A DNA stretch of 64,000 nucleotides from Flavonifractor sp. An82 (lineage in GTDB: Bacteria; Bacillota; Clostridia; Oscillospirales; Oscillospiraceae). Location of the stretch: assembly GCF_002159265.1 (NCBI RefSeq), contig NZ_NFHG01000007.1, positions 62,001 through 126,000 of the forward strand, given 5' to 3'. The number at the start of each line of letters is the position of its first letter. The first letter of the stretch is position 1. Made by a program: the position numbers and the translations under genes. The notes beneath the pieces are model-generated. The model saw only the letters and a program-made list of their open reading frames with translations. It was not told where the DNA came from and did no database searches. Positions 34,057-42,204 of this stretch are shown piece by piece.

Positions 34057-35129
34057 CAGGTTACGATAGGCCCCCGGGCCCGCTTAGGGTAAGGGGCGGG
34101 CCCTCTCTCACTCCGCTTCCGGCGGCCCCGCAGGTGGACCGCCAGGGCGATCACCGCGCTGAGGAGCAGGAAGGAATAGAAGCTGATGCCCCGGGAGACC
34201 AGCACGGCGGGGGTGACCAGTCCCGCCCCGAAGAACAGGGCCATGGCGGTGACGAAGCCGCCCTCGGAGGCGCCCACGGCGCCGGGCAGGGGCAGGTTGG
34301 ACACCGCCAGGGTCACCAGAGCCTGAGTGGCGATGATATTCACCGGGCTGCTGCCGCTGAGGCCGAAGGCAAAGTAGACCATCACGGGCACGGAGAACAG
34401 GGCGGTAAGCTGCACCACGGTGATGGCCAGCAGAGCGGGCACCATGCCGGGGTTGGCCTTCACACACTCGGCCCCCCGCCGGTACTCCTCCATCTGCTTC
34501 TCCAGTCGCTGGCGGGCCTTCTCCTCATTGCGGATAATGCGCACCTTCACCAGCAGCCTGAGTACACCGTTGGTGAGCTTGCGGGCGGCGTTGGGCAAAA
34601 ACATCAGGCAGAGCATACCCACCGTCAGAACGCCGCTGACCAGGGCACCATAGAGCAGCAGCAGGCCCAGGCCGCCTCCCAGATTCTTCACCAGATCGAA
34701 GTGGGTCAGGGCACAGATCAGGGCGTAGCCGATGACCACCACCTGATAGCACACCGCAATGAGCATCATGTTCAGGGCCCCGTGGGCGGCGGGGATGTCG
34801 TCCCGGGACATGTAATACACCTGGGCAGGCTGTCCGCCGGTGGCGGAGGGGGTGATGGAGCTGACATAGAACCCCACAAAGGAGTACCCCAGACAATTCC
34901 GGTAGCGCACCTTGTGGCCCAGCCGCCCCAGGATGATGCGGGAGCACATGGCCTCGCTGCCTACGAAGAGGAACATCATCCCCAGACCGGCCAGCAGCCA
35001 CAGGGGGTTGAGGTGGCTCAGGGTACCGGCCAGACGCGAGAAGGATATATCCCGGAACAGCATATAGCCGGTAAAGAGCATCAGGGCCAGAATCAATCCG
35101 ATACCGACCAGGCTTTTCCGTTTGTCCAT
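34056..35129 (-). CDS. UPF0104 / MprF-type flippase-like membrane protein
   Basis: The 357-residue protein has about eight hydrophobic helices and matches the lysylphosphatidylglycerol synthase transmembrane (UPF0104) family: YVSSITPSATGGQPAQVYYM is its key segment, with LPLPGAVGASEGGFV near the C-terminus. No synthase domain follows, so it is a membrane part only. Members are thought to flip or move lipids. It overlaps the preceding glycosyltransferase gene as TGATG, which suggests handling of that enzyme's glycolipid product. Confidence 0.85.
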   Translation of the reverse strand: MDKRKSLVGIGLILALMLFTGYMLFRDISFSRLAGTLSHLNPLWLLAGLGMMFLFVGSEAMCSRIILGRLGHKVRYRNCLGYSFVGFYVSSITPSATGGQPAQVYYMSRDDIPAAHGALNMMLIAVCYQVVVIGYALICALTHFDLVKNLGGGLGLLLLYGALVSGVLTVGMLCLMFLPNAARKLTNGVLRLLVKVRIIRNEEKARQRLEKQMEEYRRGAECVKANPGMVPALLAITVVQLTALFSVPVMVYFAFGLSGSSPVNIIATQALVTLAVSNLPLPGAVGASEGGFVTAMALFFGAGLVTPAVLVSRGISFYSFLLLSAVIALAVHLRGRRKRSERGPAPYPKRARGPIVT

Positions 35130-36217
35130 CAGGCGCACACCCCTCTTTCCGCGTTCAGCCGGGCCAGGATGTGGATAAGGCTCTCCTGCTCCAGCTGTTC
35201 CTTCATTGCATGCATTTTCGCCGACATATCCGCCAGCGTATCGTCGTCATAGATCAGTTCCCGAATAGCCGTCAGGCACTCGTCGGGCTCCTTGGCCGCC
35301 ACCCGGCCCATGCCCCGCTCCACCAGGAACTGGGCGTTGCGCTTCTCCTGCTCCAGGAAGGGCTCCCAGGCCAGGATGGGCAGCTCGGAAAAGATACTCT
35401 CAAACACCGTGATGCCGCCGGGCTTGGTGAGCACCAGATCGGCCCAGGCCATGTACTCATACACCCGGTCGGTGAAGCCCACCACGTTGATATGGGGGTA
35501 TTTGCCCACCAGCCGGTCATACAGCTTCTGGTTGCGGCCGGTGATGATGGTGGTGTTCACCCCGGGCAGGCTGTCCAGCACCTCATAGAAGGAGTCCTTC
35601 CGGGGCATCATGCCCAGGCCTCCGCCCATGATGAGCAGGTTGCGCTCCTGCCGGTCTCCCCGGTGGACGGGCAGCTTGAACTCCGCCCGGACGGGAATAC
35701 CGGTCACATGGATGATGCTCCGGTCCACCCCCTTGGCCGCCAGCCGCTCCTTGATCTCCTCGGTGCCCACCAGATAGTAGTCGGTGTCCCGGTGGATCCA
35801 CTCGGAGTGGCTGGTCAGATCGGTGATACAGGTCACCAGGGGCAGGCTGCTGCCGGTCTCCTGCTTCCACCGGGCCACGATGCGGGCGCAGATGGGATGG
35901 GTGGCAATGACCACATCGGGCCGTTTGACCGCAAAGAGCTCCTCCACCCGGTCAGGGCACTGCTCCTCATTGAGGGGGCGCTCGTCGGAGTCCTTGTTCT
36001 GAGTAAACTTATAATAAAGGTTGAACAGGCCGCTGCCCCGGGTCACCAGGACATTGAACCACTTGTACATGGACTCAGGATTGTGGCTGGTGCAGGCGAT
36101 GAGGTCCATCACTTCCACCTGTGCCTCGGGAAACGACCGCAGCAGCTGCTGCCGCAGCGATATGGAAGCGGACCAGTGGCCCATACCAAACTTTCCCGTT
36201 ACGATCAGAATGTTCAC
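35129..36217 (-). CDS. Diacylglycerol glycosyltransferase-like (MGDG synthase / UgtP family)
   Basis: The 362 residues form a GT-B glycosyltransferase of family 28. The N-terminal half has the MGDG-synthase mark TGKFGMGHWSASISLRQQL; the C-terminal half has LIMGGGLGMMPR, VVGFTDRVYEYMAWADLVLTKPGG (seen as FTDRVYEYMAWADLVLTK) and PGGITVFESIFSELP. The expected reaction adds glucose or galactose to diacylglycerol at the cytoplasmic membrane face, for membrane glycolipid or lipoteichoic acid anchor. The next gene encodes a flippase-like protein. Confidence 0.88.
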   Translation of the reverse strand: MNILIVTGKFGMGHWSASISLRQQLLRSFPEAQVEVMDLIACTSHNPESMYKWFNVLVTRGSGLFNLYYKFTQNKDSDERPLNEEQCPDRVEELFAVKRPDVVIATHPICARIVARWKQETGSSLPLVTCITDLTSHSEWIHRDTDYYLVGTEEIKERLAAKGVDRSIIHVTGIPVRAEFKLPVHRGDRQERNLLIMGGGLGMMPRKDSFYEVLDSLPGVNTTIITGRNQKLYDRLVGKYPHINVVGFTDRVYEYMAWADLVLTKPGGITVFESIFSELPILAWEPFLEQEKRNAQFLVERGMGRVAAKEPDECLTAIRELIYDDDTLADMSAKMHAMKEQLEQESLIHILARLNAERGVCA

Positions 36218-36325
36218 GCCGCTCCCTCCTCATGTCACTCTTTTTCATCCTCAAGTATAACGGATGTTCCTTTAGAAAATCCGGTCCTGTTTCTTAAAAA
36301 GATATTAAGATTAAGGAACAGTTTG

Positions 36326-36850
36326 TTACTTCCCGTCCTCCAAGGCCTCCTGCAGGGGCTCCGGGCCGGCGGAACACACCGCCGCCCGCCAGCCTTCCCC
36401 GGCGTAGGCCCGGAAGGTGAGCCCGTCCAGAATGCCGGTCTGACCCGGCTCCAGCAGGGGCACGGCGATGGAGCGGGGAGCCTGCCGCAGGCCGGCACCG
36501 GTACACTTCACCCGCGCCTCCTTCAGGGTCCAGAGGGTGTACAGGCTCCCCCAGTCCCCGCCCCGGAGGGTAAACCAGGCATATTCCTCCTCCGAGAGCA
36601 CATAGCGGGCCAGCCCCTCCCGCCGGGGGCGCACCCGCTCCACATCCACGCCCAGGGGATGCTCCCCCACGCCGCACAGAGCCAGACCGCCGCTGTGGCT
36701 CAGGTTGAAGTGGCACTGGGGATATTGGGGAAACCAGGGCTTTCCGCTGTCGGTACGGGCCACCGGGGGCAGCTGCGCCCAGGCAAAGCGCTCCCCCAGC
36801 TTCCGGGCCAGCAATGCCCAGGCATCTCCTTCTTCCAGCCACAGTTCCAT
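36326..36850 (-). CDS. 4'-phosphopantetheinyl transferase, Sfp type
   Basis: A 174-residue Sfp-family enzyme that loads phosphopantetheine onto carrier proteins. Visible are the substrate segment FNLSHSGGLALCGVG, the metal motif LGVDVERVRPR, and WTLKEARVKCTGAGLR with the catalytic Glu and Lys. It is shorter than Sfp (about 225) but has all motifs. No polyketide or peptide synthase lies nearby, so it may act on the fatty-acid carrier protein or on a distant cluster. Confidence 0.9.
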   Translation of the reverse strand: MELWLEEGDAWALLARKLGERFAWAQLPPVARTDSGKPWFPQYPQCHFNLSHSGGLALCGVGEHPLGVDVERVRPRREGLARYVLSEEEYAWFTLRGGDWGSLYTLWTLKEARVKCTGAGLRQAPRSIAVPLLEPGQTGILDGLTFRAYAGEGWRAAVCSAGPEPLQEALEDGK

Positions 36851-36931
36851 ACGCGCCTCCGCTGCAAAAAGGCGGCGGCCCCACCGCCCGCCGGGCGGTA
36901 CGGCGGGGACGCCGCATACTCTTCTGCAGGT

Positions 36932-37202
36932 ATTATATCATGTGTACTGAACAAAGCTGTATATCTTGAAAGCCAAGGCTTTCAAGGTAAAATAGCTTTG
37001 TTCAAGTGCAAGGATTTCGGGCCGTTTACGCCCAAAATCCTTGCACCACTCAGACAGGTGCCACGGCACCTGTCTGAGTATACACATTGCTGCAATGTCT
37101 CAATGGATGTGAAAACGGCTGATCTCAGTCGCTTTCACATCCATTGCGCGGCAATGCCGCGCAAATAAACCGCATGGCGGTTTATTCAATAGACATTATA
37201 TC
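36932..37202. mobile_element. MITE-like element made of seven consecutive hairpins
   Basis: Seven separate inverted repeats stand back to back without a gene: 36949-37003 (with inner palindrome 36965-36986), 37007-37045, 37048-37079 (15-bp perfect stem), 37084-37098, 37102-37145, 37144-37164 and 37164-37186. The block is bounded by the direct repeat ATTATATC (36932-36939 and 37195-37202). Just inside are imperfect inverted ends, TGTGTACTGAACAAAGC on the left and TGTCTATTGAATAAACC read inward on the right (13 of 17 match). This looks like a non-autonomous insertion with an 8-bp target duplication, but it could instead encode a structured RNA. GC content is much lower than around it. Confidence 0.6.
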
Positions 37203-37362
37203 GGTATATTTCGAGATCCGCAAGTGTTTTTCATACATTTTACATAGGTATTCTTTCCATTTGATATAGTTCGACCCCTTTCGTCTCTTTTCCGGCCTCA
37301 CCGGTCCGGTCATTGCTTTTGAGGCCGGTTGGAGGTACAATGGTGTCTGATCTTCCAAGGAT

Positions 37363-37417
37363 CTTAAAGGGTTCTTAACCGGTTTGCGCCCTTTGTCTTA
37401 AAAGACCCGTGCTATAC
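37363..37417 (+). promoter_or_regulatory. Promoter with CTTAA repeats upstream of the response regulator
   Basis: CTTAA occurs at 37363, 37374 and 37397, spaced 11 and 23 bases, which is the helical phasing of OmpR-type regulator sites. A TATACT box follows at about 37412, and the response-regulator ATG is 25 bases beyond. Autoregulation is inferred. The stretch 37203-37362 is AT-rich and I see nothing definite in it. Confidence 0.5.
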
Positions 37418-37441
37418 TCTGCTTTTAAATGAGGTGAGTGC

Positions 37442-38140
37442 ATGTATACCATTCTCGTCTGCGACGACGACAAAGACATCGTCTCCGCTCTGGATATCTA
37501 CCTGACCAGCGAGGGCTACCGCACCGTCAAGGCCTACGACGGCCTGGAGGCCCTCCAGGCCGCCGAAAGTCAGCCGGTGGACCTGATCTTGATGGACATC
37601 ATGATGCCCGGCCTGGACGGAATCCGGGCCACCGCCAAGCTGCGGGAAAAGCACAACGTGCCCATCATCCTGCTCACCGCCAAGAGCGAGGACGCCGACA
37701 AGGTGCTGGGGCTGAATATCGGGGCGGACGACTATATCACCAAGCCCTTCAACCCCATCGAGGTCATCGCCCGGGTGAAGAGCCAGCTGCGGCGGTACAC
37801 CAGTCTAGGCGGCAAGAGCGGCAGCGGCGACAGCGGCAAGCTGCTCACCAACGGCGGTATCGCCCTGGACGACAGCGCCAAGTCGGTGACAGTGGACGGA
37901 GATCAGGTCAATCTCACCCCGCTGGAGTACAACATCTTACTGCTGCTGCTGAAAAATCCCGGCCGGGTCTTCTCTACCAGCCAGATCTACGAACTGGTAT
38001 GGAACGACCCCTCCCTGGGCTCGGAAAACACGGTGGCGGTACACATCAGGCATCTGCGGGAAAAGATCGAGATCGATCCGGCCAACCCCCGGTATATCAA
38101 AGTAGTGTGGGGCCTGGGCTACAAGATGGAAAAGATCTGA
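37442..38140 (+). CDS. OmpR/PhoB-family response regulator
   Basis: The 232 residues have a receiver domain (YTILVCDDDKDIVSALDIYL, phosphorylated aspartate in DLILMDIMMPGLDG, ILLTAKSEDADKVLGLNIGADDYITKPF, split here around its conserved Thr and Lys) and a C-terminal winged helix (VNLTPLEYNILLLLLKNPGRVF and VAVHIRHLREKIE). The sequence is close to VanR-type regulators. The ATG follows GAGGTGAG. A sensor kinase gene follows 28 bases later, forming a pair. Confidence 0.94.
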   Translation: MYTILVCDDDKDIVSALDIYLTSEGYRTVKAYDGLEALQAAESQPVDLILMDIMMPGLDGIRATAKLREKHNVPIILLTAKSEDADKVLGLNIGADDYITKPFNPIEVIARVKSQLRRYTSLGGKSGSGDSGKLLTNGGIALDDSAKSVTVDGDQVNLTPLEYNILLLLLKNPGRVFSTSQIYELVWNDPSLGSENTVAVHIRHLREKIEIDPANPRYIKVVWGLGYKMEKI

Positions 38141-38168
38141 CCCGCCACAGACAAGGAGCAGTGATACC

Positions 38169-40286
38169 ATGAAGCAACTGGGTACCCGCCTGGCGGTGAA
38201 GGTTCTGGCCTTTCTGCTGGCCCTGGGCACCGGGGTGGGCGGCGTATGGGCCTCCCTGTTTATTTTTTCCCAGTGGGACACCCTGTGGACGGGGGTGGGC
38301 TACTACTCCAGCAACTCCTGTTTCCAGAACATGAGCATCTGGTACAATCAGGTATCCGAGCTGGCCCGTCTGCTCCAGTACCAGGACTGGGACGCCAAGC
38401 TGTCCTACCTGGATGAGCAGCGGCTGTCCGACCTGGAGTACAAGCTGGACAACAGCCGGACCAACTTCCGCTTCTCCATCCGGCGCAACGACACCGGCGC
38501 GCTGATCTATACCAATCTGGAGGACGGCGCCGCCATGGAAAGCAGCGTCCATACCGTGTACCGGGACTCCATCTCCCTGACCTACAATGACGGCACCGAG
38601 CGCCGGGGGGACTACTTCGTATGGAACGGTGAGAAGCAGTTTTATCTGCTCTATGCGGTACTGGACGACGGCAGCGAGCAACTCATCACCCCCAATGACG
38701 CCGCCCTTGCCGCCAAATACGGCTACACCTTCAACGGCAACTCCTGGGACTACGACCAGTCCAAGGACACCCGGCTGCTCTATGTGGAGCTGGCGGTGGA
38801 GTACGGCGTGGACCCCACCCTTCCGGTCCATGATGACTTTTATGAGGGCGCCGCCGACTTTACTGAGTACGCCCGCTATCTGCCTGCCATGGCGGTGCTT
38901 ACGGTGGTACTGGACCTGTCCTGCGTGCTGCTGTGCGCCTTCCTGTGCCGCACCGCCGGCAGGCGGGCCGATCAGAAGGGCATCTACCTCACCTGGTTTG
39001 ACCGCATCCCCCTGGACCTGCTGTTGCTGCTGGAGGTATGGGCGGTCCTCCTGCTGCTGGCCGGTGGAGACCCCATGGCCGTCGCCCTCAACGCCAACGG
39101 TCCCACCACCGACCTGGTGGTAGGTCTGGCCCTGGTGTCCTGCGGCATCGGCCTGTGCCTGCTCTCCGCCCTGCTCACCTGCATCGTCCGCGTCCGGGCA
39201 CGCACCTTCTGGTCCAACACCCTGGTGTGGCGGCTCATTTCCGTACTAGGCCGGGCAGTCCGCAATGTGGTGGGCAGCTGGCCCCTGACCAGCCGTACCA
39301 TCCTGCTTTTCCTGCTCTATCTGGTGGGCAGCTTCCTTACCGGCCTCACCCTGGTGCTGGTCCCCGTCTATCAGGGGCTGGTGCTGTGGCTGCTGTGCCG
39401 GTGGACCCTCCAGTGGAACCGGGTACGCCAGGGAGCCCAGCGCATCCTGGGAGGCGACCCCAATTTCAAGATCAACACCAAGGGTCTGTACCGGGACCTG
39501 GCCGAGCACGCCCGACAGCTCAACGACCTGGGCGGCACCATCAGCCAGGCGGTGGATGAGCGCATCCGCAGCGAGCGCTTCCGGGCCGAGCTCATCACCA
39601 ACGTGTCCCACGATCTGAAGACTCCCCTTACCTCCATCATCAACTATGTGGACCTGCTGAAAAAGGAGCCCATAGACAATCCCCAGATCCAGTCCTATAT
39701 CGAGGTGCTCACCCGCAAGAGTTTGCGGCTGAAAAAACTGACGGAGGACCTGGTGGAGGCCTCCAAAGCCTCCACCGGCACCCTGCCGGTCCACCTGGAG
39801 CCCCTGAGCATGGTCCAGCTGGTGCAGCAGGCTTTAGGGGAATTTGAGGAGAAATTTACCCAGAACAGGCTGTCTCTGGTCACCCGATACCCTGACGAGG
39901 CCGCCTGGATCCAAGCTGACGGCCACCATCTGTGGCGGGTCATCGACAACCTGCTGTCCAACTGCAACAAGTACACCCTGGAGGGTACCCGGGTCTACGT
40001 GGACATCGAGCATCAGGAGGACAAGGCCGTTTTCTCCGTCAAAAATATCTCCCGGGAACCCCTGAACATCCCTCCGGAGCAGCTGATGGAACGCTTTGTG
40101 CGAGGGGATACCTCCCGCACCACCGACGGCTCCGGCCTGGGGCTGTCCATTGCCCGCAGCCTCACCGAGCTGCAGGGAGGGCAATTTGGGCTCTCCATCG
40201 ACGGGGATCTGTTCAAGGCCACCGTCACCTTCCCCCTGGCCCCTCCGCCGGAGGAGGAGACCCAGCCGCTGCCCCCCGCCACCTGA
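38169..40286 (+). CDS. Membrane sensor histidine kinase with a multi-helix region
   Basis: The 705-residue partner of the preceding regulator. It has an N-terminal transmembrane helix, an extracytoplasmic domain of about 200 residues, then some six hydrophobic segments (about residues 235-410) instead of one, followed by HAMP-like linker, H-box NVSHDLKTPLTSIINYV (histidine near 480), N-box NLLSNCNKYTLEG and GSGLGLSIARSLTEL. The DHp and ATPase parts resemble VanS-type kinases; the long membrane region is larger than usual and the signal is unknown. The ATG follows AAGGAG. Confidence 0.92.
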   Translation: MKQLGTRLAVKVLAFLLALGTGVGGVWASLFIFSQWDTLWTGVGYYSSNSCFQNMSIWYNQVSELARLLQYQDWDAKLSYLDEQRLSDLEYKLDNSRTNFRFSIRRNDTGALIYTNLEDGAAMESSVHTVYRDSISLTYNDGTERRGDYFVWNGEKQFYLLYAVLDDGSEQLITPNDAALAAKYGYTFNGNSWDYDQSKDTRLLYVELAVEYGVDPTLPVHDDFYEGAADFTEYARYLPAMAVLTVVLDLSCVLLCAFLCRTAGRRADQKGIYLTWFDRIPLDLLLLLEVWAVLLLLAGGDPMAVALNANGPTTDLVVGLALVSCGIGLCLLSALLTCIVRVRARTFWSNTLVWRLISVLGRAVRNVVGSWPLTSRTILLFLLYLVGSFLTGLTLVLVPVYQGLVLWLLCRWTLQWNRVRQGAQRILGGDPNFKINTKGLYRDLAEHARQLNDLGGTISQAVDERIRSERFRAELITNVSHDLKTPLTSIINYVDLLKKEPIDNPQIQSYIEVLTRKSLRLKKLTEDLVEASKASTGTLPVHLEPLSMVQLVQQALGEFEEKFTQNRLSLVTRYPDEAAWIQADGHHLWRVIDNLLSNCNKYTLEGTRVYVDIEHQEDKAVFSVKNISREPLNIPPEQLMERFVRGDTSRTTDGSGLGLSIARSLTELQGGQFGLSIDGDLFKATVTFPLAPPPEEETQPLPPAT

Positions 40287-40288
40287 TC

Positions 40289-40332
40289 AAAGGACCCGCC
40301 CCGGAACATCGGTTCCGGGGCGGGTCCTTTCT
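40289..40332. terminator. Terminator between the kinase and iscU genes
   Basis: A 19-bp stem beginning AAAGGACCCGCCCCGGAAC, mirrored and followed by CTCTTT. It serves convergent transcripts. Confidence 0.9.
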
Positions 40333-40334
40333 CT

Positions 40335-40775
40335 TTATCCGCAGGAGGAGCAGCAGTGCCCCTCTTCACAGTCACAGGGCAGCTTGAGGGAGTCGGGCAC
40401 CGGCTGACCCTGTTTCCTGTAGTAGTCGGCCAGGGCGGCCTTGATGGCCTCCTCCGCCAGCACGGAACAGTGCATCTTATAGGCGGGCAGGCCGTCCAAA
40501 GCCTCTGCCACAGCGGCGTTGGTGAGATTCATGGCCTCCCCGATGGTCTTACCCTTGATCATCTCGGTGGCCATGGAGGAGGTGGCGATGGCCGAACCGC
40601 AGCCGAAGGTCTTAAACTTCACGTCGGTGATCATATCGCCGTCGATCTTCAGGTACATCTTCATGATGTCGCCGCACTTGGGATTGCCCACCTGGCCTAC
40701 CCCGTCGGCATTCTCAATTTCTCCCACATTGCGAGGATGTTCAAAATGGTCCATGACCTTATCAGAATACAGCAT
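40335..40775 (-). CDS. iscU: Fe-S cluster scaffold protein, IscU/NifU type
   Basis: The 146 residues assemble [2Fe-2S] clusters from sulfur delivered by the desulfurase encoded just upstream. The three ligand cysteines lie in GNPKCGD, FKTFGCGSAIATSS and YKMHCSVLAEEA. The N-terminus YSDKVMDHFEHPRNVG is typical. Unusual is a C-terminal tail of 13 residues with five cysteines (CDCEEGHCCSSCG). The gene lies 19 bases after iscS. Confidence 0.94.
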   Translation of the reverse strand: MLYSDKVMDHFEHPRNVGEIENADGVGQVGNPKCGDIMKMYLKIDGDMITDVKFKTFGCGSAIATSSMATEMIKGKTIGEAMNLTNAAVAEALDGLPAYKMHCSVLAEEAIKAALADYYRKQGQPVPDSLKLPCDCEEGHCCSSCG

Positions 40776-40794
40776 GTGATATTCTCCTTTTCTA

Positions 40795-41994
40795 TTACAG
40801 TTCCCAGGTAGGCTTCTGGGCTTCCTTGTCCCAAACCGGGGACATCTCCCGCAGGTAGGCCACTACGGCGGGCACTTCTTTCAGGATATAGTCCACCTCT
40901 TCCTCGGTGTTGTCAGGCCCCAGAGAGAGTCGGAGTGAACCATGGGCAATGGCGTGGGGCAGGCCGATGGACAGCAGCACATGGGAGGGGTCCAGGGAGG
41001 CGGAGGAGCAGGCGGAGCCGGAGGAGGCACAGATCCCCTTGGCGTCCAGGTGAAGCAGCAGAGCCTCGCCCTCCACGCCCTCGAACACGAAGGAGGCAGT
41101 ACCGGGCAGCCGCTTGGAGGGGTGGCCGGTGAGGCTGGTATAGGGCAGCTTGCTCAGCCCCGCAATGAGCTTGTCCCGCAGGGCGGTCAGCCGGGCGGAT
41201 TCCTCCGGCAGCCGGTCCACCGCCTCCTTCAAAGCAGCGGCCATACCCACCGCGCCGGGCACGTTCTCGGTGCCGGAGCGGCGCCCCTTCTCCTGGCCGC
41301 CGCCCTGGATGAGGGCGGGCAGGCGGAGGGGCTTTCTCATATACAGAGCGCCGATCCCCTTGGTCCCGCCGAACTTATGGCCGGACAGGGAGAGCAGGTC
41401 CACGTTCCACCCCTCCACATCCACCGGGATGTGGCCCACCGCCTGGACGGCGTCGGTGTGGAAGAGCACCTTGTGGGCCCGGGCAATGGCGCCGATCTCG
41501 GCGATGGGCTGTATGGTGCCGATCTCATTGTTGGCAGCCATGATGGAGATGAGGATGGTGTCCGGCCGGATGGCCTGTTCCACGGCGGCGGGGTCTACCA
41601 GACCCTCCCGGTCCACCGGCAGGTAGGTCACCTCATAGCCCTGCTTCTCCAGGTACTGGGCGGTGTGGAGGATGGCGTGGTGCTCAATGGCGCTGGTGAT
41701 GATGTGGCCGGTCTTTTTACCCTTGAGGGCCATCAGCTCAGCCACACCCCGCAGGGCCCAGTTGTCGGCTTCGGTGCCGCCGGAGGTGAAGTAGATCTCC
41801 TCCGGCTTGGCATTCAGGCAGGCAGCCACCTGGGCCCGGGCCTCCTCCAGGTGGGTCTTGCCCTCCTGAGCGAAGCGGTACAGGCTGGAGGGGTTGCCAT
41901 AGTCCCGGGTGAAATGGGGCAGCATAGCGGCAAGGGCAGTATCAGTCACAGCGGTGGTCGCCGCGTGGTCAGCATAAATGAATCGTTCAGCCAT
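40795..41994 (-). CDS. iscS: Cysteine desulfurase, NifS/IscS type
   Basis: A 399-residue PLP enzyme that takes sulfur from cysteine for Fe-S assembly. Motifs: [51 protein letters not shown] with the PLP lysine, and the catalytic-cysteine loop [18 protein letters not shown]. The short SSGSACSS loop places it with the NifS-like group. It forms an operon with iscU under a strong promoter. Confidence 0.96.
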   Translation of the reverse strand: MAERFIYADHAATTAVTDTALAAMLPHFTRDYGNPSSLYRFAQEGKTHLEEARAQVAACLNAKPEEIYFTSGGTEADNWALRGVAELMALKGKKTGHIITSAIEHHAILHTAQYLEKQGYEVTYLPVDREGLVDPAAVEQAIRPDTILISIMAANNEIGTIQPIAEIGAIARAHKVLFHTDAVQAVGHIPVDVEGWNVDLLSLSGHKFGGTKGIGALYMRKPLRLPALIQGGGQEKGRRSGTENVPGAVGMAAALKEAVDRLPEESARLTALRDKLIAGLSKLPYTSLTGHPSKRLPGTASFVFEGVEGEALLLHLDAKGICASSGSACSSASLDPSHVLLSIGLPHAIAHGSLRLSLGPDNTEEEVDYILKEVPAVVAYLREMSPVWDKEAQKPTWEL

Positions 41995-42040
41995 AGGTGG
42001 CTCCTTTCCGGAATCTACTTAATTCCTATCTGTTTACTAG

Positions 42041-42069
42041 ATTATACGATAGCAGTTCATTCCTGTCAA
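42041..42069 (-). promoter_or_regulatory. Sigma-A promoter of iscS-iscU
   Basis: On the minus strand TTGACA (42069-42064) and TATAAT (42046-42041), both perfect, are 17 bases apart. An inverted pair CTATC/GATAG (about 42026-42052) overlaps it and could be an operator. No Rrf2-type regulator gene is nearby. Confidence 0.82.
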
Positions 42070-42204
42070 GTAAAATTTCATGAACTTACATTTCATCGGG
42101 TCTCTGCTTAAATTTTTATGAAGCATCCCTCTTTCCCGTTGACGGCATACCGCCGGGATGCTATAGTGGAACTACCATTCTTTGCTATAGAACTGAGGTC
42201 TGTT

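Noticed and set aside
36940-37190. CRISPR array
   Set aside because: The repeated units at 36932-37202 are different palindromes, not one direct repeat with spacers, and no cas gene is present.
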